NCBI GenBank assembly: GCA_003978135.1
Contig: QOAL01000208.1
Span: 1-8,500 of the forward strand
Length of the DNA: 8,500 nucleotides
Source of the DNA: Thermodesulfatator sp.
GTDB taxonomy: Bacteria > Desulfobacterota > Dissulfuribacteria > Dissulfuribacterales > QOAL01
Direction: 5' to 3'
Shown: positions 1 through 6,325 of the stretch, piece by piece
How the letters are laid out: every line of letters starts with the position of its first letter
How positions within the stretch are numbered: position 1 is the first letter of the stretch
The notes under the pieces: model-generated
What the model saw: the letters and a program-made list of their open reading frames with translations, nothing else
Database searches by the model: none
Told to the model about the DNA's origin: nothing
Position numbers and translations under genes: made by a program

Positions 1-12
1 TCAATGACTTAT

Positions 13-17
13 AGGAG
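13..17 (+). promoter_or_regulatory. Ribosome binding site for the PAS-STAS gene
   Basis: AGGAG lies 7 nt before the GTG at 25. An in-frame TGA at 19-21 rules out any start further upstream in this frame. It is one of the few strong Shine-Dalgarno sites in the operon, so independent initiation is likely here, while several downstream genes seem to depend on coupling. Confidence 0.7.
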
Positions 18-24
18 ATGAGCC

Positions 25-909
25 GTGAAAGAACTCAAGAATTATCAGGGTGATGAAGGATTTCTCTTCGAAATCATAAACGCTGTTCCATCTGGAATCT
101 TCGTGACTGATCTCGAAAATAATATTCTCATAATTAACAGGGCCGGGGCCGAGCTGGTGGGGCGTACTCCAGGAGATTGTTTTGACAGGAAGTGCTACGA
201 GGTCTTCAATACCCCTATGTGCCGCACCGACCAGTGCACCTGCAGGGTTGCCACCAGGACAAATTCTGTTAACCAGGGGCAGACAACCCTGAAGGTAGGG
301 GAAAAGGAAATACCAATAGAATTTGCCAGTAGGCCGGTGAGGAACCATAAGGGCGAGATAATCGGCTGCGTGGAGCACTTTATCGATATATCAGAAAGGC
401 TGGAGCAGGAACGCACCATTCTTAAGCAGCAGGAGGAGATGCTCAAGAAGAGGGACGAGGACATAAGGCATCTCCAAGAGGAGATCCTGGAGCTCTCCAC
501 CCCCGTAATAGAGGTCTGGGAAGGAGTGCTGGCCCTGCCCCTGGTGGGCACTGTAGACAGCCACAGGGCTCAGTCCGCAATGGAAAGGCTTCTTGTGACC
601 ATAGAGCAGACCCGGTCTCCATTTGTAATAATTGACATTACCGGTGTGCCCAACGTGGATACTGCCGTGGCCAATCATTTGCTTCAAACCGTGGACGCTG
701 TGCGGCTAATGGGCGGAGAGGCCGTACTCACCGGAATTTCAACCCGCATAGCCCTTACCATGGCCCACCTGGGTGTAAACCTGGGGACCATCAATGTAAA
801 AAGCCGCATGGCAGACGGGCTTCATTATGCCATCCAGAAGCTCATGGAAATGCACAAACAGCAGGTGGCCAGCTCCAGGTTTCTTATTCATGAAGAGGAA
901 CAACCCTGA
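25..909 (+). CDS. RsbR-like stressosome sensor: PAS - coiled coil - STAS protein
   Basis: The 294-aa protein has a PAS domain at about residues 14-124, ending in the usual DISER junction. A charged helical, coiled-coil-like linker (about 122-156) follows, then an RsbR-type STAS domain (about 158-276) carrying the IDITGVP and VDTAVANHL motifs. Thr213 (in VDT) sits where STAS proteins are phosphorylated (RsbS Ser59, SpoIIAA Ser58). Thr245 in the following helix may be the second RsbR-type site. Known RsbR proteins form the stressosome with RsbS and present the N-terminal domain as sensor; here that domain is PAS rather than the globin-like fold of Bacillus RsbRA. The PAS carries five Cys in 22 residues (52, 57, 66, 71, 73). 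There is no membrane segment, so it should be cytoplasmic. The GTG start is supported by AGGAG at 13-17 and an in-frame stop at 19-21. It is first in a run of overlapping or abutting genes. Confidence 0.9.
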   Translation: MKELKNYQGDEGFLFEIINAVPSGIFVTDLENNILIINRAGAELVGRTPGDCFDRKCYEVFNTPMCRTDQCTCRVATRTNSVNQGQTTLKVGEKEIPIEFASRPVRNHKGEIIGCVEHFIDISERLEQERTILKQQEEMLKKRDEDIRHLQEEILELSTPVIEVWEGVLALPLVGTVDSHRAQSAMERLLVTIEQTRSPFVIIDITGVPNVDTAVANHLLQTVDAVRLMGGEAVLTGISTRIALTMAHLGVNLGTINVKSRMADGLHYAIQKLMEMHKQQVASSRFLIHEEEQP

Positions 910-912
910 TCA

Positions 913-1278
913 ATGATACCCTATTCCATTTTTTCCCTGGGAGATATCTTGTTGGTATCCTTGCAGGAGGAAATAGAGGACTCCAGTGTGATTGCCCTTT
1001 CAAAGGCACTTTCAGAACGGGTTAGAAGGGGGCATGTCCGGGGAGTGGTTATTGATCTTAAAAATGTGGAGGTGATAGATACCTTTTTGGCAGAACACAT
1101 TTGCGCCCTGGCAGCAGTTCTGAACCTTCTCAATACAAGGACCGTGATAGCAGGCCTTGGCGCCTCTGCCATTGTTGCTCTCAAGAATTTTGACATTTCC
1201 TTTGGAAAACACCTGGCATTTGCCCTGGATTCCCAGCAAGCCCTGGAAAAAATAGAACGGGATTCAGCAGGACCGTGA
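913..1278 (+). CDS. rsbS: RsbS-like single-domain STAS scaffold/antagonist protein
   Basis: This 121-aa protein is one STAS domain from end to end, the size and architecture of RsbS (about 120 aa). Visible features are an N-terminal strand region (ILLVSL), the central VVIDLKNVEVIDTFLAEHI segment, and a second helix-loop GLGASAIVAL followed by the C-terminal helix. In known stressosomes RsbS holds RsbT until RsbT phosphorylates it on Ser59; the matching residue here is Thr57. The ATG lies 3 nt after the stop of the PAS-STAS gene. The nearest purine-rich stretch (GAGG, 895-898) is about 14 nt away, so translation is probably coupled to the upstream gene. The assignment as RsbS rather than a SpoIIAA/RsbV-type antagonist rests on order: it lies between an RsbR-like and an RsbT-like gene. 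The paired N- and C-terminal features also fit RsbS. Confidence 0.88.
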   Translation: MIPYSIFSLGDILLVSLQEEIEDSSVIALSKALSERVRRGHVRGVVIDLKNVEVIDTFLAEHICALAAVLNLLNTRTVIAGLGASAIVALKNFDISFGKHLAFALDSQQALEKIERDSAGP

Positions 1279-1291
1279 CAGCAAGCAGGGC

Positions 1292-1296
1292 AGGGG
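1292..1296 (+). promoter_or_regulatory. Ribosome binding site supporting ATG 1302
   Basis: AGGGG lies 5 nt before ATG 1302. The competing GTG at 1275 has only AGGA at 1269-1272, 2 nt away, which is too close for good initiation. This favours the shorter RsbT-like protein, although termination-reinitiation at GTGA (1275-1278) remains possible. Confidence 0.55.
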
Positions 1297-1301
1297 TATT
1301 A

Positions 1302-1697
1302 ATGGAAAAATGTGTTCCCGTATCCGGAGAAGAAAGTATTCATGATGCAAGGGCTGCCTTAAGACAAATGATGGAAGAAGCCGGCGTGGTCAGAGAGGTG
1401 ATCCAGGCCCAGCTTCTTACCATTGTTGACGAACTGGGGAGGAATATCCTGCGCCATGGGGGCAGGGGAATGATATGTATTGCCATGGTTGAAGTTGCCG
1501 GTCACAGGGGATTCAGGCTGACTGCCGAAGACAGGGGTGAGGGTTTTGCTGACCTGGAGCTTGCATTCAAGCCTGGGTATTCCCAGGACATGGGCATGGG
1601 AATGGGGCTGAATCTTCTCAAGGCGCTTTCCGATGACCTAAGGATTGCGAGCCTCCTGACCGGAGGAGCAAGGATTGAGGCATGGAAATGGATTTGA
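1302..1697 (+). CDS. rsbT: RsbT-like switch protein-serine/threonine kinase (GHKL ATPase)
   Basis: This is a small HATPase_c/anti-sigma-factor-type kinase of 131 aa from the chosen start, close to RsbT (about 133 aa). The N-box reads VDELGRNILRHGG, the G1 box EDRGEGF, and the G2 box GMGMGLN, so the ATP pocket looks intact. RsbT kinases phosphorylate RsbS and RsbR STAS domains and, once released, activate a partner. ATG 1302 is chosen because AGGGG (1292-1296) precedes it by 5 nt and because it gives family length. A GTG at 1275, overlapping the stop of the rsbS-like gene as GTGA, would add nine residues and is a real alternative with a weaker ribosome site. The 3' end overlaps the next gene by 16 bp. 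The protein ends in a strand that finishes WKWI. Confidence 0.88.
   Translation: MEKCVPVSGEESIHDARAALRQMMEEAGVVREVIQAQLLTIVDELGRNILRHGGRGMICIAMVEVAGHRGFRLTAEDRGEGFADLELAFKPGYSQDMGMGMGLNLLKALSDDLRIASLLTGGARIEAWKWI
1682..1697 (+). other. 16-bp gene overlap, WKW codons read as a second start
   Basis: The upstream frame reads ...E-A-W-K-W-I-stop while the downstream frame reads ATG GAA ATG G. The decamer ATGGAAATGG (1682-1691) recurs at the next gene junction. Such long overlaps usually couple translation, keeping the products in fixed ratio. Confidence 0.7.
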
Positions 1698-2770
1698 TCT
1701 CCATGCAGCCACAATGGCAGGAGCTTGATGTGTCCAGGCAGGCCCATGTGCCCCTTGCGCGAAAAATAGCAGGGGATATGTCACACAGCCTGGGTTTTTC
1801 CAGGGACAGACAGGCAGACATAATGCTGTCCGTAAGTGAGATGGCCCAGAATCACGTTAAACACAGGACTGTTTCCGGGAGGATTTGCTTTTTTGGACAA
1901 CGGCTGCCAGAATATTCTGTGATGAGCATCTCGAGCCTGGACATGGGACCAGGCATAACCAACCTGAGGAAGGCCCTGAGAGACGGGGTATCGTCTTCAA
2001 ACGGGCTTGGCAGCGGCCTGGGGTGTATCAGGAGAAAGGCCGACAGGTTTGCTATATGTTCAGGGAAATTCGGGGATTTTCCGTGTCCGGATCTGCTGCG
2101 CATGGAAACAGAGTCGGTTACCCTTGTCAGTGCAGAGTTTTATTCGGTTAAGCCAGGGTTTTTCCAGTATCCGGTTGATCTATCCTATCTTATCCGCCCT
2201 GCAAGCAGAGAAAGGTTCTGCGGGGACGGTTGTCATTTCACCTGCGATAATCAAAACATGGCTATTGTGGTAATGGATGCCCTCGGTCATGGGCGAGAGG
2301 CTGCCGAGGCCCTCTCCATGGCCCTGGACCTTGTCAGGCTCATGCCTGCCAGCGCAGACCCTGCTGATGTTCTGCTTGAGGCAGGAAAGGCACTGGTTCA
2401 TTCCAGGGGAGTCTCGGCACAGGCATTAAGAATTGACCTGTCCAGAGGCAGGGTAGATACCGCCGCAGTGGGAAATGTAAACCAGTATCTCTATATCGAT
2501 GGTCAACCGAGAAAGATAACCGGCCATCCCGGAATGTTGGGACCAGTTGTATCAAGGTCAAATATGTCCTTGGAAAGAATAGAGAATTTTTCTTCCGTAC
2601 TTGGTCTTGTCTATAGCGACGGCTTAGGCTCAGTACCGGAGCTGAAATTTCAGCAATCCGAAGCAGCCACTTCCGCACTTCTCTGGACACATTATCTCTT
2701 TTCATGCTGCAGCCTGACTCGAATGCCTGCAGATGACGCAACACTCGTGGTATGGAAATGGCAGCCTTAG
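1682..2770 (+). CDS. Fusion of RsbT-like ATPase and RsbX/SpoIIE-type PP2C phosphatase
   Basis: The 362-aa protein has two domains. Residues about 10-150 are a GHKL ATPase of RsbT type: N-box SVSEMAQN (Glu53, Asn57), G1 DMGPGI (Asp87), and G2 GLGSGLG (108-114). Residues about 160-360 are a SpoIIE/RsbX-type PP2C phosphatase with the metal-binding set in place: GDG (Asp182), VMDALGHG (Asp199), YSDGL (Asp313) and DDATLVVWK (Asp351/352). RsbX is known to dephosphorylate RsbS-P and RsbR-P and reset the stressosome; here that activity is joined to a second kinase-like module. The ATG at 1682 overlaps the rsbT-like gene by 16 bp. ATG 1688 is an alternative with better spacing to TTGAGG (1675-1680), and ATG 1703 is also possible. 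It overlaps the next gene by 19 bp. Whether the ATPase half phosphorylates STAS proteins or only binds the phosphatase or STAS partners cannot be told from sequence. Confidence 0.88.
   Translation: MEMDLISMQPQWQELDVSRQAHVPLARKIAGDMSHSLGFSRDRQADIMLSVSEMAQNHVKHRTVSGRICFFGQRLPEYSVMSISSLDMGPGITNLRKALRDGVSSSNGLGSGLGCIRRKADRFAICSGKFGDFPCPDLLRMETESVTLVSAEFYSVKPGFFQYPVDLSYLIRPASRERFCGDGCHFTCDNQNMAIVVMDALGHGREAAEALSMALDLVRLMPASADPADVLLEAGKALVHSRGVSAQALRIDLSRGRVDTAAVGNVNQYLYIDGQPRKITGHPGMLGPVVSRSNMSLERIENFSSVLGLVYSDGLGSVPELKFQQSEAATSALLWTHYLFSCCSLTRMPADDATLVVWKWQP
2752..2770 (+). other. 19-bp gene overlap, WKW codons read as a second start
   Basis: This is the same arrangement as at 1682. The upstream protein ends V-V-W-K-W-Q-P-stop and the downstream frame begins ATG GAA ATG G (2752-2761). 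No clear Shine-Dalgarno sequence precedes it, so initiation is probably coupled to translation of the phosphatase gene. Confidence 0.7.
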
Positions 2771-4071
2771 ACCAGCGCATACACATAGTTACACTGATTA
2801 TCAAGAAGGAAAAGGACATCCCTCTTGTGCGATCAAAGGCGAAAATCCTGGCAGAAATATGCGGCTTTCCAAAGATAAAAAGGGTGCAGATAGCCCTTTC
2901 TGCCTCGGAGCTTGCCCGTTTTCTTCTTCGCCATACCCGGGGAGGCAAGGCAATTTTTTACATAGTCTGCAAGTTTCAGTCAGGTGCTCACGGGCCCTCG
3001 GTATCGGGCATGAAAATCAGCTTTCAGGGAAAGACCTCCTGTGTTCTGGAGGAAGACCAGGAAAAAAAGAAAGAGTCAAAGAAGCTTAGTTCCAGGATTC
3101 ATGATTCCCTGAAGGCCGTGATGGACGAGGTATCCTTTAAAAACTGTACTCGCCAAAGCCCGGTAGAAGTCAGTGCCATAATGTGGGGCGGCAGGGAGAG
3201 CTGTGATGAATTGCAAAAAAAATATGAAGAGATAAAGAAACATCTCTTCTCGGATCTAGAGGAATCTTTTCTTGAAAATCTGAGAGCCAAGCACGAGGAG
3301 GTACTTGAACTCCTCAGGACCCTTTCCAAAAAAAATGCAGAGTTGGACAAGGCCAACAGTGAGCTCCTTGAACTCAGCCAAGACATGGAATCCCTTGTCC
3401 ACGAAAGGACCGTAGTGGAGCTTGCACTCAGAATAGCGGATAAGATAAGAAATCCTGCCACGGTGATTGGTGGACTTGCCAGGAGAATTTTAAAGAAAAT
3501 TCCCAAGGATGAGCCAGAGCGCCCCAAAATAGAGGCTATATTCAAGGAGGCCCAGAAGCTGGAAGATATAGTAAAGGATTTCGAGGGGCTTGCCAGGGAA
3601 CAGGAACGATTTTTCACAGAAATGGATCTCAGGGCACTGGTTGAGGAAATTCTTGATGCCTGGCAGCCTCATCTGGAACAGAAGGAAATGAAGCTGGTGA
3701 CGAATATCTCTGATATGCCCCTGAAGATCCATGCAGATCCAAGAATCCTGAAGGTAGCCATTCTTCACGTGTTAAAAAATGCTGTGGATGCCTCCCCCCA
3801 TGGCGCAAACCTGGAAGTGGAAGTAAAGCGCATAAACGGAAGACCTGTCCTTTCCATCTCGGATCAGGGGCCCGGGATACCAGCAGATATAAAGGAAAAA
3901 CTTTTCAAAGAGCTTGTTACTACCAAGCCATCAGGTACAGGGGTGGGGCTCATTATGGTTCATCACATAATGAGGGAGCACCAGGGTGAAATCGAAATAA
4001 AAAGCAAGCCGGGGTTAGGCACCACAGTGAGCCTTATTTTTCCTGAACGCTGGAAGGAAAAGGCGGACTGA
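2752..4071 (+). CDS. Stressosome-linked histidine-kinase-like protein with degenerate RsbT-like N-terminus
   Basis: The protein has 439 aa. Residues about 10-95 resemble the first half of an RsbT-type fold (IALSASELARFLLRHTRGG), but the N-box Asn is replaced by Phe57 and no G1/G2 boxes follow. A charged coiled-coil-like stretch spans about 150-225. A DHp-like helix then reads ALRIADKIRNPATVIGG, in which the usual His (HEIRNP) is Asp230, codon GAT 3439-3441. The C-terminal HATPase_c domain looks complete: N-box LKNAVDAS (Asn343), G1 DQGPGIP (Asp371-Gly375), and G2 GTGVGL (395-400). There is no membrane segment or other sensor domain, so it should be soluble and take its signal from the stressosome proteins. 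ATG 2752 overlaps the previous gene by 19 bp; ATG 2758 is an alternative. No response regulator is adjacent. It may be a non-canonical kinase, an ATP-dependent scaffold, or a partner of another kinase. Confidence 0.82.
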   Translation: MEMAALDQRIHIVTLIIKKEKDIPLVRSKAKILAEICGFPKIKRVQIALSASELARFLLRHTRGGKAIFYIVCKFQSGAHGPSVSGMKISFQGKTSCVLEEDQEKKKESKKLSSRIHDSLKAVMDEVSFKNCTRQSPVEVSAIMWGGRESCDELQKKYEEIKKHLFSDLEESFLENLRAKHEEVLELLRTLSKKNAELDKANSELLELSQDMESLVHERTVVELALRIADKIRNPATVIGGLARRILKKIPKDEPERPKIEAIFKEAQKLEDIVKDFEGLAREQERFFTEMDLRALVEEILDAWQPHLEQKEMKLVTNISDMPLKIHADPRILKVAILHVLKNAVDASPHGANLEVEVKRINGRPVLSISDQGPGIPADIKEKLFKELVTTKPSGTGVGLIMVHHIMREHQGEIEIKSKPGLGTTVSLIFPERWKEKAD

Positions 4072-4088
4072 AAAGGGCAGCCTCCATC

Positions 4089-5741
4089 GTGTTTGCGGGT
4101 CAAGCTATCTTGACGTTTTTCGTAGCCTGGCTACTGCTCCTGCCATTTCTATGGTTCCCTGGTACGGAAGCGGCCTACGCATCCCATGCATCAAACTGGC
4201 ATCTTGCCGAATCCGGCCTTGAGCCCAAAGAGGTAAAATGGGATCTTGATTCCAACTTTAATTTCCAGGATCTTTCCGGCTCCAGGGATGCGGATCACGC
4301 ATTTGAAGGCCTGAATCTTAAGATTCATCTTAGAATAGGAGCCAGGGAAAAAGGGAAAAAGACCTGGAAGATAGACGTGAGCTGGGACAAGGGCCAGCTA
4401 CTTTTTTATCCCTGGTTTTTCGATCTTTCTGATCTCAAGGGCATGGTTAATGCCCGGGGCAGTTTCTCTCAAAAGGGCCTTTATGTTTCAAATTTCCACC
4501 TTCAGGGGCCGGTTTCCATGGAAGCAAAGGGCCTGTCATTGCCTATGAAATCGGTGCAGTCAGGGGAAATGGAGACATTGCTGAAAAATTGCAGTATTAA
4601 CAGATTCAGCATGTCTGCAGATCTTGGAAAGCTCTATGATCTCCTACTAAAAGAACCTTTTTCTGATTCCCACCCGGCGGTGTCGCGATTTGAGCCAGCA
4701 GGGACCCTGACACTAACTACCTTGGGAAAGGTGCTGAGGCTCAAATGCACATCAGATTTGACCTATTCAGGCCAGCCCTTTGTCAAGGGGCTTCTCCTGG
4801 ATTTTCCGTATCCTTTCCTGGCGCCTGACTGCCAGAAGGGACGGATTTCCTGGGATGAACTTTTCCTGAATAACCTGCTTCCGCCTGGCCTTCTTGATGA
4901 ATCGGTTCATGTAAAACCTAAAGACAAAGATATACCTTTGAAAGTCTGCACGAAATCTCTCACTGCCGGTCCCCTGGACCTGGATCTCCAGTACGGTGAT
5001 ATATGTGTCAATGAGGTGTGTCTTGATCTTTCGAAAAAGAAACTGGCACTCAATGGACTGTGCCTGAAGGACCTTCAAATCCAAAAGCTTGTCAGCGGTT
5101 TTCCCTATGAGATGAGGGTGTCTGCCCAGGCCATGCATGCAGAGCTGAAAGGGCAAAGGCTGGTATTTTCCGGAAGGATAAAGGCAGAGCTTGCCGGGGG
5201 AACAATAACCGCGTCCAATATCTGGCTTGAACCCTTTGCTCCTGTTGTGCATTATGGCGCTGATATTGTTTTTGAAAACCTAGATCTCGGCAAGCTTACA
5301 AAACCCACCTCCTTTGGCGTGGTGACCGGAGTGGTCAACGGCTATATTAAGGGCCTTGTTATGAGCGGTGTCCAGCCCGAACGGTTTGAATTTCTGCTTG
5401 AAAACGATGATTCGGCAGACGTGCCAAAGAAAATCAGCCTGAAGGCAGTGGAAAACCTCTCCATACTGGGCGGTGGAGAAGGATCTATCTCCTTCCTGGG
5501 ATATTTTTTAAAGGAGTTTTCCTATAGCCGCATTGGCATATCCTGCAGCCTTAACAACGACATATTTGTGCTACACGGTCTTGTAAAAAAGAATGGTGTA
5601 GAGTACCTGGTGAAGAGAGGGTTTCTTGGAGGGGTTAATGTCATCAACATGAATCCAGGGGGTAGGATACGTTTCAAGGATATGGTAAAACGACTTGAAA
5701 GGATTAGTGAGTCAGATAAATCAAAAATGGAGATTCGATAG
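4089..5741 (+). CDS. AsmA/YdbH-like membrane-anchored envelope protein
   Basis: The 550-aa protein has one hydrophobic N-terminal segment (about residues 7-24) acting as signal anchor or signal peptide, with AYA at 29-31 as a possible cleavage site. A long body of alternating beta strands and short turns follows, as expected for AsmA-like/YdbH proteins. The C-terminal part, from about 395 (ENLDLGKLTKPT, VVTGVVNGYIKGL), looks like the repeated-groove region of that superfamily. E. coli YdbH is longer (about 880 aa) and helps move phospholipids between membranes with the lipoprotein YnbE and with YdbL. A DUF1318/YdbL protein follows 2 bp downstream, which supports the assignment. The GTG at 4089 has AAGGG (4073-4077) upstream. 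A CTG at 4068, overlapping the previous stop as CTGA, would add a more signal-like KRAAS leader. The family call is by pattern and neighbour and is moderate. Confidence 0.7.
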   Translation: MFAGQAILTFFVAWLLLLPFLWFPGTEAAYASHASNWHLAESGLEPKEVKWDLDSNFNFQDLSGSRDADHAFEGLNLKIHLRIGAREKGKKTWKIDVSWDKGQLLFYPWFFDLSDLKGMVNARGSFSQKGLYVSNFHLQGPVSMEAKGLSLPMKSVQSGEMETLLKNCSINRFSMSADLGKLYDLLLKEPFSDSHPAVSRFEPAGTLTLTTLGKVLRLKCTSDLTYSGQPFVKGLLLDFPYPFLAPDCQKGRISWDELFLNNLLPPGLLDESVHVKPKDKDIPLKVCTKSLTAGPLDLDLQYGDICVNEVCLDLSKKKLALNGLCLKDLQIQKLVSGFPYEMRVSAQAMHAELKGQRLVFSGRIKAELAGGTITASNIWLEPFAPVVHYGADIVFENLDLGKLTKPTSFGVVTGVVNGYIKGLVMSGVQPERFEFLLENDDSADVPKKISLKAVENLSILGGGEGSISFLGYFLKEFSYSRIGISCSLNNDIFVLHGLVKKNGVEYLVKRGFLGGVNVINMNPGGRIRFKDMVKRLERISESDKSKMEIR

Positions 5742-5743
5742 CC

Positions 5744-6319
5744 ATGAAAATTTTGAACCTGAAATCAACTATTGTCCTTCTGGTCTTTCTGATTACCGCC
5801 TGCGTTACAGTGAATATCTATTTTCCTGCGGCAGAGGTGAGACAGGCAGCAGAAGACATAGCAACGGATATAAGGGGTCAGCAGCCGGACCAGAACAGCA
5901 ATGAAAAATCCATGGATAGCAGTCCCACATCATGGCTTCAGCTTGGAAGCCTGGCCTATGCAGGACGGGAACTTACTGTGTCCAATGCCACCATCAGGCA
6001 GCTTAAGGACAGGATGAAAAAACGCTATCCCGCACTTATGCCATATCTTAAGAAGGGTAACGTGGGAGAAGGTGCCAACGGGCTCCTGGTGATAAAAAGC
6101 CAGGCGGGACTTGGTCTTAAGCAGAAGGCAGATCTCAAGCGCCTGGTAAATGCAGAAAACTCTGACCGGATGGCACTTTACAAGGCAGTCGCCCAGAGCC
6201 TGAACATCCCTGGTTCCCAGATTTCCAGGGTCCAGAAGATTTTTGCACAGGAATGGCAGAAGACAGCTCCAAGGGGGACATTTGTAGAGCGGTCTCCTGG
6301 AAACTGGGTGAGAAAATAG
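5744..6319 (+). CDS. DUF1318 (YdbL-family) lipoprotein, apparent YnbE-YdbL-type fusion
   Basis: The 191-aa protein starts with a lipoprotein signal: Lys2/Lys7, a hydrophobic core, and lipobox ITAC with Cys20 as the lipidated residue. Position +2 is Val, not Asp, which by the Lol rule points to the outer membrane. The mature protein opens with a beta-prone segment (VTVNIYFPA), then a polar linker (about 40-65). The sequence SLAYAG (69-74) looks like an old signal-peptidase site. From about 80 the protein is DUF1318/YdbL-like: a helix with LKDRMKKRYP, the GNVGEGANGLLVI strand region, the NAENSDRMALYKAVA helix, and a C-terminus RGTFVERSPGNWVRK that matches the family ending. In E. coli the lipoprotein YnbE and periplasmic YdbL are separate proteins working with YdbH. 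The gene lies 2 bp after the YdbH-like gene, with GGAG at 5729-5732 as ribosome site. Confidence 0.8.
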   Translation: MKILNLKSTIVLLVFLITACVTVNIYFPAAEVRQAAEDIATDIRGQQPDQNSNEKSMDSSPTSWLQLGSLAYAGRELTVSNATIRQLKDRMKKRYPALMPYLKKGNVGEGANGLLVIKSQAGLGLKQKADLKRLVNAENSDRMALYKAVAQSLNIPGSQISRVQKIFAQEWQKTAPRGTFVERSPGNWVRK

Positions 6320-6325
6320 CCTTTT

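Noticed and set aside
1..21. Possible tail of an upstream gene ending at TGA 19-21
   Set aside because: All three frames close within the first 21 bases (stops at 5-7, 12-14 and 19-21). Nothing shows which, if any, ends a real gene.
2340..2948. Minus-strand open frame of 202 codons across the phosphatase/kinase junction
   Set aside because: It is antisense to two clear genes, rich in Arg and Ser as shadow frames often are, and has no recognisable motif.
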